Positions 8,794 through 21,003 are shown, counted from the first letter of the stretch. The stretch is DNA of 64,000 nt from Agromyces albus (GCF_004134825.1 NZ_SDPN01000017.1:1-64000), one strand, 5' to 3'. Notes: generated by a model not told the origin, from the letters alone. Program-made: numbers and translations.

Positions 8794-9573
8794 ATGACTG
8801 CCACCTACGACTGTTCGGTCGATTCCCAGCTGCTCGCCGGAATGCGACTCGCGCGCGGCGCCATCGGGAGGGGCGAACTCGTCGTGATCCCCACCGACAC
8901 CGTCTACGGCGTCGCCGCCGACGCCTTCAACGCCGAAGCGGTCGCGAGGCTCCTCGATGCGAAGGGCCGCGACCGCACGTCGCCGCCGCCCGTGCTGATC
9001 CCCGGGATCCCCACGCTCGATGCGCTCGCGAGCGAGGTGCCCGGCCCGGTGCGCGACCTCGTAGCCGAGTTCTGGCCCGGCGGTCTCACGGTGATCCTGC
9101 ACGCGCAGCCGTCCCTGCAGTGGGACCTCGGCGAGACGCGCGGCACCGTGGCGCTGCGCATGCCGGCGAACCCGATCGCCCTCGAGCTCCTCTCCGAGAC
9201 GGGGCCGCTCGCCGTCTCGTCCGCCAACCTGTCGGGCATGCCGTCGGCCACGACGGCAGCGGCCGCCGCCGAGATGCTCGGCGACTCGGTCACCGTCTAC
9301 CTCGACGGGGGAGCGGCGGGCGAGGCCTATGCGCCGATCGGCGAGCGGCCGGGCGACACCTCGTCGACCATCATCGACGCGACCGGCCTCGCCGAAGAGG
9401 GCGGAACCCTCCGCATCGTGCGCGCCGGCGTGATCTCACGTGAGCAGATCGCCGCGGTCGTCGGCGAGGAGCTGCTCGCCCCCGCCCCCGGCGGGCCGCG
9501 TGCCGATGACGCGGCATCCGAATCGCCTACCCCTGCCCCCGGCGACGACGGAGCGGATGCCGCCATCTCATGA
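8794..9573 (+). CDS. Threonylcarbamoyl-AMP synthase (Sua5/YrdC/YwlC family)
   Basis: Makes threonylcarbamoyl-AMP from threonine, bicarbonate and ATP for the t6A37 modification of ANN-decoding tRNAs. 259 residues: the YrdC core with VVIPTDTVYGVAADAFN (residues ~30), the Lys/Arg loop AKGRDRTSPPPVLI, and SSANLSG near 145, then a low-complexity Pro/Ala/Asp tail after about residue 225. It lacks the separate Sua5 C-terminal domain. Its place just before wecA and the ATP synthase genes matches Mycobacterium (Rv1301-Rv1302). Overlaps wecA by 4 nt (ATGA). Confidence 0.93.
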   Translation: MTATYDCSVDSQLLAGMRLARGAIGRGELVVIPTDTVYGVAADAFNAEAVARLLDAKGRDRTSPPPVLIPGIPTLDALASEVPGPVRDLVAEFWPGGLTVILHAQPSLQWDLGETRGTVALRMPANPIALELLSETGPLAVSSANLSGMPSATTAAAAAEMLGDSVTVYLDGGAAGEAYAPIGERPGDTSSTIIDATGLAEEGGTLRIVRAGVISREQIAAVVGEELLAPAPGGPRADDAASESPTPAPGDDGADAAIS

Positions 9574-10919
9574 CCCTCTACCTCGCGCTCGCCCTCGTGG
9601 CCGCGCTCGTGACCTTCGGCGGGTCGATCCTCGTCTGGAAGCTCAGCCTCAAATACCGGCTGTACCCGAAGATCCGCGACCGCGACGTGCACACCCGGCC
9701 GACGCCGCGACTCGGCGGCATCGCGATGTTCGTCGGCATCGTGATCGCGATCGCTGCGGCCGCGTTCCTGTCATCGCTCGGCTCGTCCCGCTTCTCGATC
9801 CTCTCGATCGTCTTCCAGAATCCGGGCCAGATGCTCGCGATCCTGGGGGCGGCGCTGCTCATCGTGCTCATCGGCGTCGCCGACGACATCTGGGACCTCG
9901 ACTGGACCACGAAGCTCGCCGGCCAGTTCATCGCCGCGGGCCTCATCGCCTGGCAGGGCGTGACGATCGTGTCGCTCCCGATCGGCGGCATCACGGTGGG
10001 ATCGTCGTGGATGAGCGCGGCGATCACGGTGTTCGCGATCGTGCTCGTCATGAACGCGATCAACTTCATCGACGGGCTCGACGGGCTCGTCGCCGGCGTC
10101 GCGCTCATCGCGAGCGGCACCTTCTTCCTCTACACGTACCTCCTCGTGCAGAAGACATCGCCGCAGAACTACTTCAACATCGCGTCACTGCTCGCGGTCG
10201 TGCTCGTCGGAGCCTGCATCGGGTTCCTGCCGCTCAACTGGCACCCCGCGAAGCTCTTCATGGGCGATGCAGGGGCGCTCCTCATCGGCCTCCTGATGGC
10301 CACCTCGGCGATCGCCGTCACGGGCCAGATCGACCCGTTCTCGATCGGCGGCGGCGAGCTCTTCCCGGCGTTCATCCCGATCATCCTGCCGTTCGCGGTG
10401 CTGCTCATCCCGCTCCTCGACTTCGGGCTCGCGGTGATCCGGCGCCTCAGGGCCGGCAAGTCGCCCTTCGCTGCGGATCGCAAGCACCTGCACCACCGCC
10501 TCCTCGACATGGGCCATTCGCACCTTCACGCCGTGCTCATCTTCTACGCCTGGACGGCGGTCGCGTCGATCGGATGCCTCCTGAGCTTCGTATTCCCGGT
10601 CTACTACGGCATCTCGTCGATCTGGGCGTTCCTCCTCCTCGGCATCGGATTCATCGTCTGCGCCGCCTTCACGCTCGCGCCGCTCGGCCGCCGCAAGCGC
10701 CTCACGGTCGCCGCCGAGGCGGATGGGCCCGAGGGGCCGGCCGCGGCGCTCGACGAGCTCGAGGGGCCGTCGCCGGCGCTCGACGAGCTCGAGGGGCCGC
10801 CGTCGGCGCCCGATGAGCCGGAAGGTCCGGCCACGACGCCCGACGCATCTGTCACGCACATCCGGCCGGCGGCATCCGGCAGTCCCGAACTGGAGCATGA
10901 TGACCGACCCGCGTCCTGA
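9570..10919 (+). CDS. wecA: Undecaprenyl-phosphate GlcNAc-1-phosphate transferase (MraY/WecA family)
   Basis: Integral membrane enzyme that transfers a sugar-1-phosphate (GlcNAc in characterised relatives) to the polyprenyl-phosphate carrier, starting wall-polysaccharide linker synthesis. 449 residues, about 11 membrane segments. Family motifs: TPRLGGIAMF, the Asp cluster IGVADDIWDLDWTTK, the catalytic NAINFIDGLDGL, GDAGALLIG and the His-rich cytoplasmic loop KHLHHRLLDMGHSH. The last ~75 residues are a soluble, acidic Pro/Glu-rich tail built from a 30-bp DNA tandem repeat. Start overlaps the sua5 stop by 4 nt. Confidence 0.93.
   Translation: MTLYLALALVAALVTFGGSILVWKLSLKYRLYPKIRDRDVHTRPTPRLGGIAMFVGIVIAIAAAAFLSSLGSSRFSILSIVFQNPGQMLAILGAALLIVLIGVADDIWDLDWTTKLAGQFIAAGLIAWQGVTIVSLPIGGITVGSSWMSAAITVFAIVLVMNAINFIDGLDGLVAGVALIASGTFFLYTYLLVQKTSPQNYFNIASLLAVVLVGACIGFLPLNWHPAKLFMGDAGALLIGLLMATSAIAVTGQIDPFSIGGGELFPAFIPIILPFAVLLIPLLDFGLAVIRRLRAGKSPFAADRKHLHHRLLDMGHSHLHAVLIFYAWTAVASIGCLLSFVFPVYYGISSIWAFLLLGIGFIVCAAFTLAPLGRRKRLTVAAEADGPEGPAAALDELEGPSPALDELEGPPSAPDEPEGPATTPDASVTHIRPAASGSPELEHDDRPAS
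10731..10850 (+). repeat. Four 30-bp tandem units in the 3' end of wecA
   Basis: Units at 10731-10760, 10761-10790, 10791-10820 and 10821-10850, each opening with GAGGGGCCG or a variant. The first two are nearly identical and the copies degrade toward the 3' end. They encode EGPxxALDELEGP-type acidic units. The exact 30-nt period keeps the frame, so unit gain or loss would only change tail length. Confidence 0.85.
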
Positions 10920-11379
10920 ACCCGCCGACCGCACGCCCACCTCGAACCCGGTGCTCCGCAAGGCGCTCACGTGGGGCGGCGTGCTCGCCGGCGTCATCGC
11001 GATCGTGAGCGCCTCGCTCGGATTCGTCTTCGACGGAACGTCGGGCCTCGTGAGTGGCCTCATCGGCACGCTCATGGCAGTGGTCTTCATGGGCATCACG
11101 GCCGCGAGCATCCTCGTCGCCAACCGGTTCGCCGGCAGCGACGTGTTCGTCGGCGCGTTCTTCGGCATCGTGCTGGGCGGCTGGCTCCTGAAGTTCATCG
11201 CCTTCATCGTGCTCGTCGTGCTGCTGCGCGACGCCGCCTGGCTCAATCCCACGGTGCTCTTCCTGAGCCTCGTCGCGGGGGTCATCGCCTCGCTCGTCGT
11301 CGACGTGCTCGTCGTCGCGAAGTCGCGCATCCCGTACGTGAGCGACGTGCAGCTCCCGAAGCCTCCGGTCGACGACTGA
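10897..11379 (+). CDS. Small membrane protein before atpB (AtpI-like position)
   Basis: 160-residue protein with four hydrophobic segments (GGVLAGVIAIVSASLGFVF; LIGTLMAVVFMGITAASILV; GAFFGIVLGGWLLKFIAFIV; VLFLSLVAGVIASLVVDVLV). It occupies the place of Rv1303/AtpI between wecA and atpB, so a role in assembling the c-ring or Fo is plausible from position, not from a clear sequence match. Two adjacent ATGs (10897, 10900); GGAG at 10892 is closer to ideal for the second. It overlaps the wecA 3' end by 23 nt. Confidence 0.85.
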   Translation: MMTDPRPEPADRTPTSNPVLRKALTWGGVLAGVIAIVSASLGFVFDGTSGLVSGLIGTLMAVVFMGITAASILVANRFAGSDVFVGAFFGIVLGGWLLKFIAFIVLVVLLRDAAWLNPTVLFLSLVAGVIASLVVDVLVVAKSRIPYVSDVQLPKPPVDD

Positions 11380-11563
11380 ATGGGCTGCGGCGATTCGTCC
11401 GCTGCCGGAAGTATTGCTAGAGTATTGACGATCCCCCACGGTTTCCACACGGCTTCGGCATGTGCGGAATTCCGTTCCGATGTTCGTCGTCGCGAGAGCC
11501 GAGCTCCACGCCCCGAAACAGGAGATAGCGCTGCTAGCTAACGCTCTGGACCTGCTGGTTCCG
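11380..11563 (+). promoter_or_regulatory. Spacer before atpB, likely promoter of the ATP synthase operon
   Basis: A 184-bp spacer. A TAGAGT -10-like element (11418-11423) sits in an AT-richer stretch (GTATTGCTAGAGTATTGACG); the -35 is not convincing. An AGGAGA Shine-Dalgarno-like sequence at about 11520 stands 6 nt before an in-frame CTG (11531), so the leader may also hold an unusual atpB start. No other gene is seen. Confidence 0.4.
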
Positions 11564-12623
<1,060 letters not shown>

Positions 12624-12651
12624 TCCGCCCGCCCCAACTGAGGAGGCCAAC

Positions 12652-13221
12652 GTGCTTCATGCAGTACTGAGCGCTGCAACCGAGGGTGGCGAAGCGAGCC
12701 CGAGCCCGGTCATCCCCGAGTGGTACGACATCATCTGGTCGTCCGTCTGCTTCGTCATCATCCTCGTCTTCTTCTGGAAGTACGTGCTTCCGCGCGTCCA
12801 GAAGCTGCTCGATGAGCGCGGCGAGGCGATCGAGGGCAACATCGCGAAGGCCGACGAGGCGCAGCGCAAGGCCGAGGCGGCGCTCGAGCAGTACACCGCC
12901 CAGCTCGCCGACGCGCGCACCGAGGCCGGCCGCATCCGCGAATCCGCGCGTGACGACAGCAAGACGATCGTCGCCGAGGCGCGCGAGCAGGCTCTCAGCG
13001 AAGCCGCACGCATCGCCTCGAGTGCACAGGCGCAGATCGAGGCCGAGCGCCAGGCGGCGCTCGTATCGCTTCGCTCCGATGTCGGCACCCTCGCGATCGA
13101 CCTCGCGTCGGGCGTCATCGGTGAGAGTCTCACCGACGACGCGAAGGCGCAGAGCGTCGTCGACCGCTTCCTCGCCGAACTCGAGGCGTCCGAGCAGGCC
13201 GCCGCCGGAGGGAAGAGCTAG
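12652..13221 (+). CDS. atpF: ATP synthase Fo subunit b
   Basis: Peripheral stalk subunit, 189 residues: one N-terminal membrane helix (SVCFVIILVFFWKYVLPRV, residues ~27-47) and a long charged helix (KADEAQRKAEAALEQYTAQL and onward) that dimerises along F1. GTG start after GAGGAGG. It is separate from the delta gene here, unlike the b-delta fusion of Mycobacterium. Confidence 0.95.
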   Translation: MLHAVLSAATEGGEASPSPVIPEWYDIIWSSVCFVIILVFFWKYVLPRVQKLLDERGEAIEGNIAKADEAQRKAEAALEQYTAQLADARTEAGRIRESARDDSKTIVAEAREQALSEAARIASSAQAQIEAERQAALVSLRSDVGTLAIDLASGVIGESLTDDAKAQSVVDRFLAELEASEQAAAGGKS

Positions 13222-13224
13222 CCC

Positions 13225-14019
13225 ATGGGTAGCGCTACCAGAGGTGCCCTGGCCGATTCGCGAGCCGCGCTCGCCGAACTCGGCCGGGCCGACCTGTCGG
13301 TCGCCGAAGACCTGCTCTCCGCGGGTCGGGTCATCGGCTCGTCGTCGCAGTTGCGCTCGGCGCTCACCGACATCGAAGCGGATGCCGCACAGCGGCGTGC
13401 GCTCGTCGAGGCGGTCTTCGGTTCTCGCCTCTCCGCCGGCGCCGTCTCGCTCCTGCTGAGTGCCGCGGCTCGCCCGTGGTCGTCAGGAGACGACTTCCTG
13501 GCCGGCATCGAAGAGATCGGCATCCGCGTCGCGGCGGATTCCGCTTCCGACGACGTCGACCTCGCGGCTGAGCTCTTCACGTTCGAACGCGCGGTCACCT
13601 CCGACGACGAGCTCGAACTCGCGCTCGGCAGCAAGCTGAGCCCGCGCGACGAGAAGACGAAGATCGTCGACCGGCTGCTCGCCGGCAAGGCGACCCCGCA
13701 GACCGTCGTGATCGTGCGCCACCTCGTGCAGCAGCCCCGCGGCCGGCGCATCGGCGAACTGCTGCGGCACGCGGCATCCATCGTCGCCGACCAGCGCGGA
13801 TTCGACATCGCGACCGTCACGACCGCCGTACCGCTCACGCCCGCGCAGCTCTCGCGACTCGAGCAGGGCCTCACAGCCCGCGCCGGCCGTCGGGTGCGGT
13901 TCGACACCATCGTCGACCCGGCCGTCCTCGGCGGGGTTCGCGTGCAGATCGGCGACGACGTCATCGACGGCAGTGTCGCCGCACGCCTCAGCTCGCTGAG
14001 GCAGAAGCTTGCCGGCTGA
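13225..14019 (+). CDS. atpH: ATP synthase F1 subunit delta
   Basis: Delta (OSCP) links the peripheral stalk to the top of F1. 264 residues, longer than the ~177 of E. coli because of the actinobacterial N-terminal and middle extension. The conserved C-terminal part includes GFDIATVTTAVPLTPAQLSRLEQ and the closing DDVIDGSVAARLSSLRQKL. ATG 3 nt after atpF. A 74-nt gap before atpA carries the AAAGGGAAAG ribosome binding site. Confidence 0.94.
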   Translation: MGSATRGALADSRAALAELGRADLSVAEDLLSAGRVIGSSSQLRSALTDIEADAAQRRALVEAVFGSRLSAGAVSLLLSAAARPWSSGDDFLAGIEEIGIRVAADSASDDVDLAAELFTFERAVTSDDELELALGSKLSPRDEKTKIVDRLLAGKATPQTVVIVRHLVQQPRGRRIGELLRHAASIVADQRGFDIATVTTAVPLTPAQLSRLEQGLTARAGRRVRFDTIVDPAVLGGVRVQIGDDVIDGSVAARLSSLRQKLAG

Positions 14020-14093
14020 CGCCGGAGAAACGACCGGCGTCCGCGCCGTGACAGACCAGTAGCTGTACAACCGGTACAGAAAAGGGAAAGACA

Positions 14094-15731
14094 ATGGCAG
14101 AACTCACCATCAGCCCCGACGAGATCCGTTCGGCTCTCTCGGAGTTCGTCTCGTCGTACGAGCCGGGCCAGGCGCAGAAGACCGAGGTCGGACACGTCAC
14201 CGACGCCGGTGACGGCATCGCGCACGTCGAGGGCCTGCCCTCGGTCATGGCGAATGAGCTCGTGCGATTCGCCGACGGCACGCTCGGCCTCGCGCTGAAC
14301 CTCGACGAAGACGAGATCGGCGTCGTCGTGCTCGGCGAGTTCACCGGCATCGAAGAGGGCATGGAGGTGACCCGCACGGGCGAGGTCCTCTCGGTTCCCG
14401 TCGGTGAGGGCTACCTCGGCCGCGTCGTCGACCCGCTCGGCAACCCGATCGACGGCCTCGGCGACATCGCGACCGACGGCCGCCGTGCGCTCGAGCTCCA
14501 GGCTCCGGGCGTCATGCAGCGCAAGTCGGTGCACGAGCCGTTGCAGACCGGCATCAAGGCGATCGACGCGATGATCCCCGTCGGCCGCGGCCAGCGCCAG
14601 CTCATCATCGGCGACCGCCAGACCGGCAAGACGGCCATCGCGATCGACACGATCATCAACCAGAAGGCCAACTGGCAGTCCGGCGACCCGTCGAAGCAGG
14701 TTCGCTGCATCTACGTCGCGATCGGTCAGAAGGGCTCGACGATCGCGGGCGTGAAGGGCGCGCTCGAAGACGCCGGCGCCATGGAGTACACGACGATCGT
14801 CGCGGCCCCCGCTTCCGACCCCGCCGGCTTCAAGTACCTCGCGCCCTACACGGGCTCGGCCATCGGCCAGCACTGGATGTACGACTCCAAGCACGTGCTC
14901 ATCATCTTCGACGACCTGTCGAAGCAGGCCGAGGCCTACCGTGCGGTGTCGCTCCTCCTGCGTCGCCCGCCGGGACGCGAAGCCTACCCGGGCGACGTCT
15001 TCTACCTGCACTCGCGTCTGCTCGAGCGTTGCGCGAAGCTCTCCGACGAGCTCGGCGCCGGCTCGATGACCGGCCTGCCGATCATCGAGACCAAGGCGAA
15101 CGACGTCTCGGCGTACATCCCGACCAACGTGATCTCGATCACCGACGGCCAGATCTTCCTCCAGTCCGACCTCTTCAACTCGAACCAGCGTCCTGCGGTC
15201 GACGTCGGCATCTCGGTGTCGCGAGTCGGCGGCGACGCGCAGGTCAAGTCGATCAAGAAGGTCTCGGGCACGCTGAAGCTCGAGCTCGCGCAGTACCGCT
15301 CGCTCGAGGCGTTCGCGATGTTCGCGAGCGACCTCGACGCCGCGAGCCGTCGCCAGCTCGCCCGCGGAGCGCGCCTCACCGAGCTGCTCAAGCAGCCGCA
15401 GTACTCGCCGTACCCCGTCGAGGAGCAGGTCGTCTCGATCTGGGCCGGCACGAACGGCAAGCTCGACGAGGTGCCGGTCGAAGACATCCTCCGCTTCGAG
15501 CGCGAGCTGCTCGACTACCTCGGCCGCAACACCGAGGTGCTCTCGACGCTGCGCGACACCAACGTGCTGAGCGACGAGACCGCCGCGACCCTCGAGGCGG
15601 AGATCGACAAGTTCAAGCTCGAGTTCCAGACGGGTGAGGGCAAGCCCCTCGCCTCCGTCGGGTCGGAGCAGTTCGAAGCGATCGCTGAAGAAGAGGTCGT
15701 CCAGGAGAAGATCGTGAAGGGCCGCCGCTAG
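14094..15731 (+). CDS. atpA: ATP synthase F1 subunit alpha
   Basis: Non-catalytic nucleotide-binding subunit of F1, 545 residues. Walker [10 protein letters not shown] near residue 173, the alpha-specific motif [15 protein letters not shown], and the arginine-finger region [16 protein letters not shown]. The C-terminal extension ([18 protein letters not shown] and onward) is typical of actinobacterial alpha subunits and in mycobacteria limits ATP hydrolysis. Confidence 0.97.
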   Translation: MAELTISPDEIRSALSEFVSSYEPGQAQKTEVGHVTDAGDGIAHVEGLPSVMANELVRFADGTLGLALNLDEDEIGVVVLGEFTGIEEGMEVTRTGEVLSVPVGEGYLGRVVDPLGNPIDGLGDIATDGRRALELQAPGVMQRKSVHEPLQTGIKAIDAMIPVGRGQRQLIIGDRQTGKTAIAIDTIINQKANWQSGDPSKQVRCIYVAIGQKGSTIAGVKGALEDAGAMEYTTIVAAPASDPAGFKYLAPYTGSAIGQHWMYDSKHVLIIFDDLSKQAEAYRAVSLLLRRPPGREAYPGDVFYLHSRLLERCAKLSDELGAGSMTGLPIIETKANDVSAYIPTNVISITDGQIFLQSDLFNSNQRPAVDVGISVSRVGGDAQVKSIKKVSGTLKLELAQYRSLEAFAMFASDLDAASRRQLARGARLTELLKQPQYSPYPVEEQVVSIWAGTNGKLDEVPVEDILRFERELLDYLGRNTEVLSTLRDTNVLSDETAATLEAEIDKFKLEFQTGEGKPLASVGSEQFEAIAEEEVVQEKIVKGRR

Positions 15732-15823
15732 TCGGATGCCTCGTTCCCTGGGGTTCTCGGGAACGAACCCCTCGGGGTCGACTCGAGAACCTCAGGTACC
15801 GGAACACAGGACACAGGAGAAAC

Positions 15824-18212
<2,389 letters not shown>

Positions 18213-18214
18213 AC

Positions 18215-18475
18215 ATGGCCGCCCTCAACGTGAGTGTCGTCTCGGCTGACCAGGAAGTCTGGTCGGGCGAGGCGACCATGGTGGTGGCACGTACCGTCGA
18301 AGGTGAGATCGGCATTCTGCCGGGTCACGAGCCGATGCTCGCGATCCTCGCCGGCGGCGAGGTGCGGGTCACCCTGCCCGGAGGCGAGAAGATCACCGCG
18401 AACGCCGAAGACGGCTTCCTCTCGGTGCATTCGAATGCCGTGCAAGTGGTCGCATCGCGCGCCGAGCTCGCCTGA
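18215..18475 (+). CDS. atpC: ATP synthase F1 subunit epsilon, short form
   Basis: Epsilon binds gamma and couples it to the c-ring. Only 86 residues: the N-terminal beta-sandwich (LNVSVVSADQEVWSGEA, EIGILPGHEPMLAIL, EDGFLSVHSNAVQVVASRAE) is complete, but the ~45-residue C-terminal helical hairpin of the E. coli (139-residue) and mycobacterial (121-residue) proteins is absent. That domain is the autoinhibitory element in several bacteria, so hydrolysis control must differ here. ATG 2 nt after the atpD stop. Confidence 0.93.
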   Translation: MAALNVSVVSADQEVWSGEATMVVARTVEGEIGILPGHEPMLAILAGGEVRVTLPGGEKITANAEDGFLSVHSNAVQVVASRAELA

Positions 18476-18485
18476 GAGGTGACGG

Positions 18486-19058
18486 ATGCCGGGGGAGCAG
18501 CCGATCGACCGCCAGTTCGGTGACCTGAGCGTCACCCAACTCATCGTCATGGCCGGGTTGCCGGGCGCCGGGAAGTCGACGATCGCTGAGATCGTCGGAG
18601 CCCGCCTCGGCGCCACGGTCGTCTCCGTCGACCCGATCGAGTCGGCCATCCTGCGAGCTGGCATCGACGCCGACCAGCCGACCGGGCTCGCTGCCTACCT
18701 CGTGGCCGAGGAGATCGCCGAGAAGGAGCTCGACTCGGGCCGCACGGTCATCGTCGACGCGGTCAACGCCGCCGAGGCGGCACGCCTGCAGTGGCGCGAC
18801 CTGGCCGAACGTGCCGAAGTGCGGTTGCGCGTCATCGAAGTGGTGTGCTCCGACGAGTCGCTGCATCGCGCGCGACTCGAGAAGCGGGAACGTGGTCTGC
18901 CGCACCTCGAAGAGACCACTTGGCGAGCCGTCGAGCAGAGCCTCGAGGGCTACGCGGCATGGACCGGACCGTCATCGGCCCTGCCGCGCGTCACGATCGA
19001 CAGCATCGAATCGCTCGGATCGAACGTCGACGCCGCACTCGCCTTCATCGGGTCGTAG
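18486..19058 (+). CDS. P-loop kinase-like ATP-binding protein
   Basis: 190-residue AAA_33/zeta-toxin-like nucleotide kinase fold. Walker A GLPGAGKST at residues 24-32, then SVDPIES as the substrate-side Asp loop, IVDAVNAAEAARLQWRDLAE and the lid-like LHRARLEKRERGLPHLEET. The substrate is unknown. ATG at 18486 with GAGAGG upstream, 10 nt after atpC, so it is probably transcribed with the end of the atp operon. The stop shares one base with the yaaA start. Confidence 0.8.
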   Translation: MPGEQPIDRQFGDLSVTQLIVMAGLPGAGKSTIAEIVGARLGATVVSVDPIESAILRAGIDADQPTGLAAYLVAEEIAEKELDSGRTVIVDAVNAAEAARLQWRDLAERAEVRLRVIEVVCSDESLHRARLEKRERGLPHLEETTWRAVEQSLEGYAAWTGPSSALPRVTIDSIESLGSNVDAALAFIGS

Positions 19059-19816
19059 TGCTCCTGATCCTCCCTCCGTCGGAGTCCAAACGCGACGGTG
19101 GCACCGTTCGGCCGCTCGACCTGGCGGCGCTGTCGTTCGCTGAGCTTGCGCCCGCGCGCGCTCACGTTGTCGACGCCGCAGTCGCTCTCGCGTCCGACGC
19201 CGAGGCGACGATGCGTGCTCTCAAGCTCGGGCCACGCCAGGCGGCGGAGGTCGATCGGAATCGAGCGCTGTGGTCGGCGCCGACGATGCCGGCGATCGAC
19301 CGCTACACCGGGGTGCTCTTCGACGCGCTCGACGCTGCCAGCCTCGACGCTCGGGCGCGCAGGTTCGCCGCGTCGCACCTCGCGGTGCATTCGGCGATGT
19401 TCGGCCTCGTGGGTGCCCTCGACCGGATTCCGGCGTATCGTCTCTCGCACGATTCCCGACTGCCCGGCATCCGGTTGAAGCACGTGTGGAGCGAGCGCCT
19501 CGGCGAGGTGCTGGCCGCGAGGCCGGGACTCATCGTCGACCTTCGCTCCGAGGGATACACCGAGCTCGGGCCCGCGCCGGTGCGCTCCGGCAGCGTGTAC
19601 GTGCGCGTCGTCTCGGTCGATGACGGAGGGCGACGCCGTGCCCTCAACCATTTCAACAAGCACGCCAAGGGCCGCTTCACGAGGGCCTATCTCGAGCACC
19701 GTCCTCGGCTGCGCTCGGTCGACGGACTGCTCGAATGGGCCCGTCGCGCGGGGTTCCGGCTCGAACTCGGGTCGGACCGGCTCGGGGCGCCGCTCGAGCT
19801 CGAGCTCGTCGCCTGA
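19058..19816 (+). CDS. yaaA: YaaA family peroxide-stress protein (DUF328)
   Basis: 252 residues. Family hallmarks: LLILPPSESKRDGG at the start, YTGVLFDALDAASL, IVDLRSEGYTELG and NHFNKHAKGRFTRAYLE. E. coli YaaA lowers free iron during hydrogen peroxide stress and binds DNA; the biochemical role is not settled. GTG start overlaps the previous TAG by one base (TAGTG). Convergent with tag across a 43-bp gap. Confidence 0.9.
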   Translation: MLLILPPSESKRDGGTVRPLDLAALSFAELAPARAHVVDAAVALASDAEATMRALKLGPRQAAEVDRNRALWSAPTMPAIDRYTGVLFDALDAASLDARARRFAASHLAVHSAMFGLVGALDRIPAYRLSHDSRLPGIRLKHVWSERLGEVLAARPGLIVDLRSEGYTELGPAPVRSGSVYVRVVSVDDGGRRRALNHFNKHAKGRFTRAYLEHRPRLRSVDGLLEWARRAGFRLELGSDRLGAPLELELVA

Positions 19817-19859
19817 CCAGCGCTGTCGCGGGCGGCGAGCCTTACCGACCGGACTTGGC

Positions 19860-20465
19860 TCACCGCGCGACGACGAGCGGCACCGACGCGCGGAAGCAGC
19901 CGCCGAGATGGTCGTCGACGATTCCGGTGGCCTGCATGAGCGCATACATCGTGGTGGGGCCGACGAACCGATAGCCGCGCTTGCGGAGCTCTTTGCTGAG
20001 CGCCGCGGACTCGGGTGTGATTGCCGGCACCTCGGCGAACGTCGTGGGCGGCGTGGCACGCGGGGGAGGCGCGAAGCTCCAGAGCAACTCGTCGAGCGGC
20101 TGGTCGAGGGCGATGGTGGCTCGCGCATTCTGGATCGTGGCTTCGATCTTTCCGCGGTGGCGGATGATGCGGGCGTCGCCGAGGAGCCGTTCGACATCGG
20201 ATTCGTCCATCGCGGCGATGCGTTCGACATCGAAGTCGTGGAACACCTCGCGGAAGGCCGGGCGCCGGCGAAGGATCGTGATCCAGGAGAGACCGGCCTG
20301 GAAGCCCTCGAGGCACACCTTCTCGAAGAGCCGCACGTCGTCGTGCTGCGGTGTGCCCCACTCCTCGTCGTGATACCTGCGGTACTCGGAGTCGAACGCA
20401 CCCCAGCCGCATCGGGTGAGGCCGTCGTCGCCGAGCACGAGCTCAGGGCGTGGAATGACGCTCAC
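19860..20465 (-). CDS. tag: DNA-3-methyladenine glycosylase I
   Basis: Removes 3-methyladenine from alkylated DNA. 201 residues. The zinc site is complete: C19 and H32 at the N-terminus and H186 and C190 at the C-terminus, with the same 13- and 4-residue spacings as C4/H17/H175/C179 of E. coli Tag. The motifs CGW, YHDEEWGTPQHDD and EGFQAGLSWITIL are intact. It overlaps the upstream ogt by 4 nt, forming a two-gene alkylation-repair operon. Confidence 0.96.
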   Translation of the reverse strand: MSVIPRPELVLGDDGLTRCGWGAFDSEYRRYHDEEWGTPQHDDVRLFEKVCLEGFQAGLSWITILRRRPAFREVFHDFDVERIAAMDESDVERLLGDARIIRHRGKIEATIQNARATIALDQPLDELLWSFAPPPRATPPTTFAEVPAITPESAALSKELRKRGYRFVGPTTMYALMQATGIVDDHLGGCFRASVPLVVAR

Positions 20466-20953
20466 GCCGCGAAGCCGATGCGCTCATGCCCGAGCAGCCA
20501 GAGCTTGGTGGGGACGCCGTTGCCGCCCGAGTAGCCGGTGATGCGGCCGTCGGAGGCGAGCACGCGGTGGCAGCCGACGATGATCGGCACGGGATTCGCG
20601 CCGACCGCGCCGCCGATGGCGCGCGCGGCGCCGGGCTTGCCGACCGCGGCCGCGAGCGCGCCGTAGGAGATCGCTTCGCCCCAGCCGAGCCGCTCGAGCT
20701 CGGCCCAGACGGCCTCTTGGAACGGTGTGCCGCTGAGGCGGACCGGGATGTCGAAGTCGGTGCGTTGGCCGGCGAAGTATTCCTGCAGCTGGGAACGGGC
20801 GGACTCGAGCACGGCGTTGGAGCGTTCGGGTTCGTCGTCGTGGGGGAGCACGCCGGCGCGTTCGATCGTGAGCCCGATCACGGTGTCGGCGTCGGCGACG
20901 AGCTCGATGCGGCCGATCGGGCTGTCGAGGCGGATGAGGAACACGTTGTTCAT
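20462..20953 (-). CDS. ogt: Methylated-DNA-[protein]-cysteine S-methyltransferase
   Basis: Suicide repair protein that moves a methyl group from O6-methylguanine to its own cysteine. 163 residues. The acceptor is C128, but the usual PCHRV motif reads GCHRV (G127), an unusual change next to the nucleophile. The rest is standard: FQEAVWAELERLGWGEAISYGAL, the arginine-finger region ARAIGGAVGANPVP and the ITGYSGG loop. A TACGCT element lies 6 nt upstream of the ATG (leaderless). The stop overlaps tag by 4 nt. Confidence 0.93.
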   Translation of the reverse strand: MNNVFLIRLDSPIGRIELVADADTVIGLTIERAGVLPHDDEPERSNAVLESARSQLQEYFAGQRTDFDIPVRLSGTPFQEAVWAELERLGWGEAISYGALAAAVGKPGAARAIGGAVGANPVPIIVGCHRVLASDGRITGYSGGNGVPTKLWLLGHERIGFAA

Positions 20954-20959
20954 GATTCG

Positions 20960-20965
20960 AGCGTA
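20960..20965 (-). promoter_or_regulatory. -10 element TACGCT, leaderless ogt-tag
   Basis: On the minus strand TACGCT ends 6 nt before the ogt ATG (20953), with no Shine-Dalgarno between. Confidence 0.55.
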
Positions 20966-21003
20966 GCTGCGGCATCCGACACCGGCTCGCGGAAATCAGA
21001 CAT

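Noticed and set aside
11462-11563. GTG at 11462 as the atpB start
   Set aside because: It adds residues without family similarity and has no Shine-Dalgarno sequence; the later ATG or CTG fits better.
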